Positions 1 to 5,226 of a stretch of 9,056 nt of DNA are shown piece by piece. How positions within the stretch are numbered: the first letter of the stretch is position 1; every line of letters begins with the position of its first letter. The translations under genes and the position numbers were made by a program. The stretch comes from Gemmatimonadales bacterium (GTDB lineage: Bacteria; Gemmatimonadota; Gemmatimonadetes; Gemmatimonadales; GWC2-71-9). The stretch is taken from positions 1 to 9,056 of the forward strand of contig JACCSZ010000009.1 in assembly GCA_013812695.1 (NCBI GenBank), read 5' to 3'. The notes beneath the pieces are model-generated. The model had not been told where the DNA came from. It worked only from the letters and a program-made list of their open reading frames with translations, and made no database searches.

Positions 1-135
1 GTGCTCTTCATGTCGGGGTACACGGGCGACGACGTGCTCGCGCGGAAACTGTTGCCGGAGACGGCCGCGTTCATTCAGAAGCCGTTCGCGCCGGAGGACC
101 TGGTGGCGCGGGTGCGGAGCATGCTGACGCAGTAG
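1..135 (+). CDS. Response regulator receiver domain, C-terminal end (partial)
   Basis: The frame is open from the window edge and ends at TAG 133-135, giving 44 residues. It is the last part of a CheY-like receiver fold: the beta4 Thr/Ser element is MSGYT (residues 4-8), and the conserved Lys of beta5 is in QKPF (residues 26-29), followed by the last helix. The phospho-acceptor Asp lies outside the window. A C-terminal receiver with SGYT...KPF is usual for hybrid histidine kinases and also for stand-alone regulators, so the whole protein cannot be named. By hand alignment it matches 20 of 44 residues with the receiver at the end of the kinase at 2055-4625, so it is a relative and not a copy. 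The domain call is sure; the type of full protein is unknown. Confidence 0.85.
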   Translation: MLFMSGYTGDDVLARKLLPETAAFIQKPFAPEDLVARVRSMLTQ

Positions 136-168
136 GCCCTGGCAAGGGGCACGAGCCGCGGGTCACGT

Positions 169-208
169 CAAAAACGAAGGGGGCATGCCTCGAGGTATGC
201 CCCCTTCG
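169..208 (-). terminator. Strong hairpin terminator, best read leftward
   Basis: Arms 175-189 and 194-208 pair over 15 bp with a single G-T wobble (187/196) around the 4-nt loop TCGA. Read on the minus strand, the stem is followed at once by TTTTTG (174-169), a classic intrinsic terminator, 38 nt beyond the stop of the VOC remnant. Read on the plus strand, the hairpin is preceded by the A-run but followed by GC-rich sequence without a T-run. It may still help end the response-regulator transcript 40 nt upstream, so it may act in both directions between two converging units. Confidence 0.85.
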
Positions 209-245
209 CCGCGCGCAGGGTGACTCGTGCGCTGGACGGGCGCAC

Positions 246-456
246 TCAAGCGCGGGCAGCCTCCTCGCTGACTGCACCCGCCGGCCCGGCCTTCGCGTCA
301 GTCTGCCAGATGGCGAAGATATTTCCTTCGGGGTCGGTCAACTGCGCGAACCACCCCATCTCAGGCACCGGGCGCTTCGGCATGAGGATCTTAGCGCCGA
401 GCCCTTCCGCCTTCCTGGTCAGCCGGGATCTCGAAGTGCACGATCGTGTGATCCAT
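246..456 (-). pseudogene. VOC/glyoxalase-fold protein, internally deleted remnant
   Basis: Two parts of a vicinal-oxygen-chelate protein lie in different frames. From ATG 456 the first 14 residues read MDHTIVHFEIPADQ, a typical VOC beta1 start, then the frame runs into TAA 393-391. From about 419, in another frame, comes the end of the family: RKAEGLGAKILMPK, PVPEMGW and LTDPEGNIFAIWQ, to the TGA at 248-246. Family members are usually about 115-130 residues, so about 60 central residues, including most metal and substrate positions, are missing. A good ribosome site (465-470) and the terminator still flank it, so it was a real gene. It is unlikely to make a working enzyme. A reading of the later frame from ATG 518 has no VOC-like N-terminus. 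Confidence 0.8.
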
Positions 457-464
457 GATGTGGG

Positions 465-470
465 TCCTCC
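465..470 (-). promoter_or_regulatory. Ribosome binding site of the VOC remnant
   Basis: GGAGGA on the minus strand, 8 nt before ATG 456. It supports 456 as the ancestral start of the decayed gene rather than the ATG at 518, which lies upstream of this site and is in another frame. Confidence 0.7.
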
Positions 471-596
471 ATCCAATGACAGGTGGCGAGTGCACGCGAC
501 AGTGACGGCCATCCGCACGCCGGCTGCGCGCTTCGCTCAGACGTATTGCAGAATCCGTATTTGGTCAAGGGTCATGGCGATGCAGGGAACAAGTCT

Positions 597-1265
597 TTAC
601 AGACCGTTCTGGTACCAGCCCGCGACGGTGCGCGCAAGTTCCGCCCGCACGTCCTCATCCGTTCTGCCCGACCGCTTGAGCACCTCGAACGCGTGGTTCG
701 CTCCCTCCACCACATGCAGCGTAGCTCCGGGCCCCAAGCGCCGGCAGACAGCGGTCATCAACTCCAGATCCGCGAGGTCGTCTCGCGTCCCCTGCAGGAA
801 CAGCATCGGCTGCTTCACGTTCCCAAGATGCTCGGCGCGGCTGGTGCCGGGTCGCTTCGCGGGATGCAGCGGGAAGCCCAGGAACGCCAGCCCGGCCACG
901 CCGGGCAGGGGATCGCGGGCTGCCGCGCCCGAGGTCATCCGCCCGCCGAGCGACTTGCCTCCCGCCACCAGTGGAAGGTCGGGTGCGATCCTGGCGGCCT
1001 CGGCCACGGCGGCGCGGACGGTGGCGTGGAGAACCGCGGGGGGATCGGGCGGCCAGCCGCCGGCTTCCATATACGGGAACTGGTAGCGCAGGCTGGCGAT
1101 GCCGCAGGCCGCGAGCGCCTCGGACATGGCCTCCATGAACCGATGCCGCATGCCCGCGCCGGCGCCGTGGGCGAGCACGTAGAGGAGCCGGGCGTCGGGT
1201 GGGCGGCGAAGGATGCCGGACACCGTGCCGATGTCGACGCCGACATCGAACTTCACGTCGCTCAT
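597..1265 (-). CDS. Alpha/beta hydrolase, KANL3/Tex30-like (dienelactone-hydrolase superfamily)
   Basis: A 222-residue single-domain cytosolic hydrolase with no signal peptide. The oxyanion-side loop LAHGAGAG is at residues 31-38, the nucleophile elbow GGKSLGGR at 102-109 with Ser105, the likely acid in GTRDD (Asp162 or 163), and the catalytic His191 in EGANHAF. This layout and the HGAGAG/GKSLGGR pair are typical of bacterial proteins annotated as alpha/beta family hydrolase or Tex30-like, mostly without known substrate. ATG 1265 was chosen because the conserved first strand follows directly; upstream there is only a weak GGA. An ATG 10 codons upstream (1295) is in frame and cannot be excluded. 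The gene diverges from the DUF72 gene (78 nt between starts). The VOC remnant lies 140 nt downstream on the same strand. The catalytic triad is visible; the substrate is unknown. Confidence 0.85.
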   Translation of the reverse strand: MSDVKFDVGVDIGTVSGILRRPPDARLLYVLAHGAGAGMRHRFMEAMSEALAACGIASLRYQFPYMEAGGWPPDPPAVLHATVRAAVAEAARIAPDLPLVAGGKSLGGRMTSGAAARDPLPGVAGLAFLGFPLHPAKRPGTSRAEHLGNVKQPMLFLQGTRDDLADLELMTAVCRRLGPGATLHVVEGANHAFEVLKRSGRTDEDVRAELARTVAGWYQNGL

Positions 1266-1343
1266 CGAGGTCCGTTGGCGTAGGTTGCATGGCATCCCGA
1301 ACCGAGCGAGGGATCGGGTCCCCATCTCACCCCTCGAGCCCAC
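1266..1343. promoter_or_regulatory. Divergent intergenic region, hydrolase / DUF72
   Basis: These 78 nt separate two divergent start codons and must hold both leaders unless the promoters lie inside the genes. I see no convincing -35/-10 pair, no clear inverted repeat, and no Shine-Dalgarno sequence close to the DUF72 start. Confidence 0.4.
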
Positions 1344-2039
1344 ATGCACATCCGCGTCGGTACCAGCGGCTGGTCCTACAAGGAGTGGAAGGGCGCCTTC
1401 TACCCGCCCGACATTCGGGCGGACGAGATGCTCCGGCACTACGCCGCCCGCCTGCCGACCGTCGAGATCAACAACTCGTTCTATCGCATCCCGCGGGAGA
1501 AGGTGCTGCTCGACTGGGCCGCCCAGGTCCCGGCCGAGTTTCGGTTCGTACTCAAGGCGTCGCGCCGCATCACCCACGTCAACCGCCTGGCCGACACCGA
1601 CGGCTCGCTCGCCTACTTCCTCGAGGCGGTCAACATCCTGGGCCCCAGGCTCGGTCCCACGCTCTTCCAGTGCCCGCCCTCACTCAAGAAAGACATGGCG
1701 TTGCTGCGCGACTTTCTCGCCCGGGTACCGCGGACGTGGCGTGCCGCGCTCGAGTTCCGCCACGTTTCCTGGTTCAGCGACGAAGTCTATGATGTGCTCC
1801 GCGAACACGACATCGCGCTGGTGGCGGTGGACGAGGACGAGGAGGTGACGCCCGTGGTGGCGACGGCTTCATGGGGCTACCTCCGGCTCCGACGAACGGC
1901 CTACGGCAGCGACGAATTGACCGATTGGGCGGAACGCATCGGGAGCCAGGCGTGGGAGGAGGCGTACGTGTTTCTCAAGCACGAGGCGGAGAGCGCCGCG
2001 GGCCCTGCGTCGGCGATGGACTTGCACGCGATGCTCTGA
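1344..2039 (+). CDS. DUF72 family protein (YecE-like)
   Basis: A 231-residue protein matching the DUF72/YecE family over its full length. Visible hallmarks are GTSGWSY (6-12), EINNSFYR (41-48), the FVLKASR strand (68-74), ALEFRH (135-140) and, near the end, VFLKHE (209-214). The family is predicted to form a TIM-barrel-like fold; its biochemical role is not settled, and I give none. Length is close to the usual 230-250. ATG 1344 is used because GTSGWSY normally begins within the first ten residues. No Shine-Dalgarno is seen in the 30 nt upstream, so initiation may be leaderless or SD-independent. It diverges from the hydrolase gene and converges on the sensor kinase with only 15 nt between stop codons and no terminator hairpin. 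Confidence 0.9.
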   Translation: MHIRVGTSGWSYKEWKGAFYPPDIRADEMLRHYAARLPTVEINNSFYRIPREKVLLDWAAQVPAEFRFVLKASRRITHVNRLADTDGSLAYFLEAVNILGPRLGPTLFQCPPSLKKDMALLRDFLARVPRTWRAALEFRHVSWFSDEVYDVLREHDIALVAVDEDEEVTPVVATASWGYLRLRRTAYGSDELTDWAERIGSQAWEEAYVFLKHEAESAAGPASAMDLHAML

Positions 2040-2054
2040 GTCGCGTGGGTGCCA

Positions 2055-4625
2055 TTACGTCAGTGACCGCCGCTGCAACACCTCCCCGACTTTCGCCGCG
2101 ATGGCTTCCGGCGTGAACGGCTTGGCGAGAAACGGCCGGCCCGCCTCGAGCAGACCGCGCTTGACGATGTCTTCCTCGGTATAGCCGGACACGAACAGGA
2201 CGGGCAGCCCCGGGCGCATCGTCTCGAGGCGGCTCCCCAGGTCTCGGCCGCTCAGACCCGGCATGACGACGTCCGTCAGCACCAGATCTACGGGTTCCCG
2301 GCCGGCGCGGAGCAGCTCGAGCGCTTCCGAGCCGCCCGCCACGTCGATGCACCGATACCCCTTCAGCTCGAGCGCCCGGCGGGTCGTGGCCCGCACCAGA
2401 TCCGCGTCGTCCACGACGAGAATCATCCTACCCTCGCCGGCGGCGGCTCCGGCACGGGGCGGCACCGGCGCCTCGTCGGACTCCGACGCCTCCGGCAGAT
2501 AGACCTTGAACACCGTCCCCTGTCCCACCTCGCTGTATGCCCAGAGGAGCCCGCCCGCCTGCTTGACCGAGCCGTACGCCGTCGCGAGGCCGAGCCCGGT
2601 GCCCTTGCCGAAAGCCTTCGTGGTGAAGAACGGCTCGAACACCCGCGCCAGCGTGTCCGGGGTCATGCCGTGGCCGGTATCGCTGACGACCAGCATGACG
2701 TAGTGACTGGGCCGGATGGCCGTGCCCGGGTGCTGGTTCGCGTACGACTCGTCGAGAAACACCCGTCTGGTCTCGATGTCGATCTGCCCGCCGTCCGGCA
2801 TCGCGTCGCGCGCGTTGAGAATCAGATTGAGCAGGACCTGCTCGATGCGGCTCACGTCGGCATAGGCGTAGAGCCCGCCGTGGGCCAGGTGCAGTTCCAT
2901 GCGGATCCCCTCGCCGACAGCCAGCCGCAGCATCCGCTCGCCGGCGAGGACGGTGCCGTTGAGATCGAACCGGCGGGGCTCGATCAGGTCGCGGCGAGCG
3001 AAGGCGAGCAGCTGCCGGGTGAGGGCGGCCGAGCGGCCCGCGGCTTCGATGATCGCCTCCACGTCGCGCCGGGGCTCGCTCTCGGGCGCGAGGCCCTGCG
3101 CCACGAACTGGCTGTAGCCCAGAATCGCCACCAGCATATTGTTCAGGTCGTGCGCCACGCCGCCGGCGAGCCGCCCGACCGACTCGAGCTGCTGGACCTG
3201 CCGCAGGCGCTCGTCGTTGGCGCGCCGCACGGCTTCCATCTGCTTCAGATCCTCGATGTCCGTCGAGCTGCCCACCCACCGGGTCACGGTTCCGTGCTCG
3301 TCCTTGACGGGCACGATCCGGGACAGCATCCAGCGATACGGGCCGTCCCGCCGGCGATAGCGCAGCTCCATCTCGAACGCCGTTCCGCCGGCGGCGGCGG
3401 CGGCCCAGCGTCGCTCGACCTCGGCGAGCTCGTCGGGGTGATTGAAGCGCTGCCAGCCGTGCGCGTTGAGGTCCTCGCAGTCCGAGCCCGTGAATTCCTT
3501 CCAGGTGCGGTTCACGTACTGGAAGATTCCGTCGGCGCCGACCGTCCAGACAAACCCGGGTGCCGCCTCGCCGAGGGTCCAATGGAGCTGCTCGCTCGCC
3601 TTGAGCGCGCTCAGGGCGCGTTTCTGGGCGGTGATGTCCGTCGCCACGCCGAGCAGCTTGTCGCAGGAACCGTCCTCGTTCACCAGCGGCACCTTGACGG
3701 TGCTGAACCAGTGCACCTGCCCTTCGGAATCGGTGACCGGCTCCTCGGGGATCAGCTTCATGCTCCGGGTCGCCATCACCTCGCGGTCGTCCTGGACGAA
3801 ATGACTGACCTCTGCGGCGTCTGGATTGAGATCCGCGTCGGTTTTCCCGACGACGCCGTCCACGGTCGAGCCATAGCACCGGGCGAGCGCCTCGTTGACC
3901 AGCACGAATCGGCCTTCCCAATCCTTCACGAACACCATGCTGGGCTGGGTGTCGATGATCCGGCGCAGGAACGCCCGCTCGCGCTGGACCACGGCCTGCA
4001 CCCGGTCGCGGTCCTCCTGGATCCCCGCCTCCACGGCGAGGCTCCGGCGCAGGTCCATCTCGGTGACGACCTGGTGGGCCAGCACCTGCAGCAGATCCGC
4101 GTGCTCCTCGCTGAGCTGCCGCGGCACGTAATCGAGCACGCACAACGTGCCGAGCGAGTACCCGTCCCGCGTGACGAGCGGCGCGCCCGCGTAGAACCGG
4201 ATGTGGGGCGAGCCGGTCACGTACGGATTGGCCGCGAACCGCGGATCCTGGTGCGTGTCCGGCACGACGAGCAGCTCGGGGCGCAGGATGGCGTGCGCGC
4301 AGAACGACTCGTCCCGGGGGCCCGGCCGAAGCCCGAGTCCGACCGCGGCCTTGAACCACTGCCGACAGTCGTCGACGAAGGAGATCTGGGCGATCGGCGC
4401 GCCGCACACGCTCGCGGCGACCCGTGCGATGTCGTCGAAGTCGCGCTCGGGCGGGGTATCGAGCAACTCGTAGCGGCGTAGTGCCGCCAGGCGCTCGGTC
4501 TCGTTCGTCGGGATCGGTGCTCGCACGTCGCCCTGCCTTTCGGGCGGTGGAGGCCGGAACGGTGCCGGCCGGGCAGGGCCGCGTCGGCGGCCGCGGGAGG
4601 AGCGGCCGCTCGACATCACGGCCAT
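2055..4625 (-). CDS. Hybrid sensor histidine kinase, GAF-PAS-PAS-HisKA-HATPase-REC
   Basis: An 856-residue signalling kinase with no membrane segment, so probably cytoplasmic. Domain order: Arg/Pro-rich tail (1-35); GAF (about 40-190, beginning NETERLAALRRYELLDTPPE); PAS with PAC (about 215-337); second PAS with PAC (about 345-460); HisKA with phospho-acceptor His492 in GGVAHDLNN; HATPase with the N box around Asn600/Asn604, DTGHGM (649-654), FEPFFTTK (663-670) and GKGTGLGL (673-680); then a C-terminal receiver with Asp739/Asp740, acceptor Asp785 in LTDVVMPG, Ser813 and Lys835. All catalytic residues are present, so it should autophosphorylate and pass phosphate to its own receiver. The input signal is unknown; the PAS domains lack an obvious haem or flavin motif. 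ATG 4625 has AGGGGG six nt upstream. An in-frame GTG at 4526 would remove the tail and start close to where related GAF kinases begin. The frame stays open far upstream, antisense to the Mo operon; that part is a GC-rich shadow. The gene diverges from the Mo-hydroxylase operon, which makes regulation of it possible but unproven. Confidence 0.93.
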   Translation of the reverse strand: MAVMSSGRSSRGRRRGPARPAPFRPPPPERQGDVRAPIPTNETERLAALRRYELLDTPPERDFDDIARVAASVCGAPIAQISFVDDCRQWFKAAVGLGLRPGPRDESFCAHAILRPELLVVPDTHQDPRFAANPYVTGSPHIRFYAGAPLVTRDGYSLGTLCVLDYVPRQLSEEHADLLQVLAHQVVTEMDLRRSLAVEAGIQEDRDRVQAVVQRERAFLRRIIDTQPSMVFVKDWEGRFVLVNEALARCYGSTVDGVVGKTDADLNPDAAEVSHFVQDDREVMATRSMKLIPEEPVTDSEGQVHWFSTVKVPLVNEDGSCDKLLGVATDITAQKRALSALKASEQLHWTLGEAAPGFVWTVGADGIFQYVNRTWKEFTGSDCEDLNAHGWQRFNHPDELAEVERRWAAAAAGGTAFEMELRYRRRDGPYRWMLSRIVPVKDEHGTVTRWVGSSTDIEDLKQMEAVRRANDERLRQVQQLESVGRLAGGVAHDLNNMLVAILGYSQFVAQGLAPESEPRRDVEAIIEAAGRSAALTRQLLAFARRDLIEPRRFDLNGTVLAGERMLRLAVGEGIRMELHLAHGGLYAYADVSRIEQVLLNLILNARDAMPDGGQIDIETRRVFLDESYANQHPGTAIRPSHYVMLVVSDTGHGMTPDTLARVFEPFFTTKAFGKGTGLGLATAYGSVKQAGGLLWAYSEVGQGTVFKVYLPEASESDEAPVPPRAGAAAGEGRMILVVDDADLVRATTRRALELKGYRCIDVAGGSEALELLRAGREPVDLVLTDVVMPGLSGRDLGSRLETMRPGLPVLFVSGYTEEDIVKRGLLEAGRPFLAKPFTPEAIAAKVGEVLQRRSLT

Positions 4626-4631
4626 GGGCTG

Positions 4632-4637
4632 CCCCCT
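4632..4637 (-). promoter_or_regulatory. Ribosome binding site favouring the kinase start at 4625
   Basis: AGGGGG on the minus strand, 6 nt before ATG 4625. This is the main reason for preferring that start to the GTG at 4526 or to any of the longer upstream readings. Confidence 0.6.
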
Positions 4638-4640
4638 GGG

Positions 4641-4669
4641 AGAATGTGCGAGGCGTCTGGTCAGGTCAA
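4641..4669 (-). promoter_or_regulatory. Possible sigma-70-like promoter upstream of the kinase
   Basis: TTGACC (4669-4664) and CATTCT (4646-4641) are 17 nt apart on the minus strand. The -35 matches 5 of 6 consensus bases and the -10 matches 3 of 6. Transcription would begin near 4634, which leaves almost no leader before ATG 4625 and cuts into its ribosome site; it would suit the GTG start at 4526 better. Chance matches of this quality are common. Confidence 0.3.
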
Positions 4670-4675
4670 CCGTGC

Positions 4676-4692
4676 GGGGCGGGGCCCGCCCC
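4676..4692. repeat. GC-rich 17-bp palindrome in the kinase / Mo-operon divergent region
   Basis: GGGGCGGG (4676-4683) and CCCGCCCC (4685-4692) are perfect inverted copies about one central G. It lies inside the 138-nt region between the two divergent starts, 7 nt from the possible kinase -35 box. It could be an operator for a dimeric regulator or a short GC hairpin (7-bp stem if the middle three bases form the loop). TTT follows on the plus strand, but there is no upstream plus-strand gene for it to terminate. Confidence 0.45.
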
Positions 4693-4750
4693 TTTCCGAG
4701 TCGCCGCGACCATCCCATGTTGCGTCTCACCCCGAAGTTCGCCCGGAACG

Positions 4751-4756
4751 GGAGAG
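4751..4756 (+). promoter_or_regulatory. Ribosome binding site of the [2Fe-2S] subunit
   Basis: GGAGAG, 7 nt before ATG 4764. It decides the start against an upstream in-frame GTG at 4644, which would add 40 residues of non-family sequence. Confidence 0.75.
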
Positions 4757-4763
4757 ACCGACC

Positions 4764-5216
4764 ATGAAACTGACGATCAACGGCGCCGACCGCGAGGTGA
4801 ACGCCCCGTCCGACATGCCCCTGCTCTGGGTGCTCCGCGACCTGCTCGGCCTGACCGGCACCAAGTTCGGCTGCGGCGTGGCGCAGTGCGGCGCCTGCAC
4901 CGTGCACGTCGATGGCGCGCCCAAACGGTCCTGCGTGACGCCGGTGTCGGCCGCCGAAGGGAAGAAGATCACCACCATCGAGGGCCTGTCCGCCAACGGC
5001 GATCACCCGGTGCAGCGCGCCTGGGCCGAGCTGGACGTGGTGCAGTGCGGCTACTGCCAGTCCGGACAGATCATGGCCGCGGCCGCGCTGCTGTCCGCCA
5101 CGCCCGATCCCACCGACGCCGACATCGACGCCGCGATGAGCGGCAACATCTGCCGGTGCGGCACCTACCAGCGGGTCCGCGCCGCCGTGCACCGCGCGGC
5201 CGGCGCCAAGGCGTGA
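4764..5216 (+). CDS. iorA: (2Fe-2S)-binding subunit of a molybdenum hydroxylase (IorA-like)
   Basis: A 150-residue electron-transfer subunit of the xanthine oxidase family. The N-terminal plant-ferredoxin-type domain carries Cys37, Cys42, Cys45 (GCGVAQCGAC) and Cys57 for the first [2Fe-2S] cluster. The C-terminal helical domain carries Cys95 and Cys98 (QCGYCQSGQ) with Cys130 and Cys132 (NICRCGTY) for the second. All eight ligands are present and the length is usual for IorA, CoxS or PaoA-type subunits. It passes electrons from the Mo centre of the next gene's product. It has no signal peptide, so export would be by riding with the Tat-bearing partner, as proposed for related enzymes. It is the first gene of a three-gene operon; the next start lies 10 nt after its stop. 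The name iorA reflects best similarity with isoquinoline 1-oxidoreductase; the true substrate is not known. Confidence 0.93.
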   Translation: MKLTINGADREVNAPSDMPLLWVLRDLLGLTGTKFGCGVAQCGACTVHVDGAPKRSCVTPVSAAEGKKITTIEGLSANGDHPVQRAWAELDVVQCGYCQSGQIMAAAALLSATPDPTDADIDAAMSGNICRCGTYQRVRAAVHRAAGAKA

Positions 5217-5220
5217 GGAG
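5216..5220 (+). promoter_or_regulatory. Ribosome binding site of the Mo subunit, overlapping the upstream stop
   Basis: AGGAG begins on the last base of the TGA of the [2Fe-2S] gene and lies 6 nt before ATG 5227. The arrangement suggests reinitiation or coupling between the two subunits. Confidence 0.75.
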
Positions 5221-5226
5221 ACTCTC

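Noticed and set aside
457..596. TTGACC at 568-563 on the minus strand as a promoter for the VOC remnant.
   Set aside because: The -35 match is fair but no acceptable -10 (best TACGTC) lies at 16-18 nt; too weak to list as a feature.
1266..1577. In-frame upstream extension of the hydrolase on the minus strand to an ATG at 1577.
   Set aside because: It would overlap the DUF72 coding region head-on, and the added 104 residues show no fold match; the hydrolase fold is complete from 1265.
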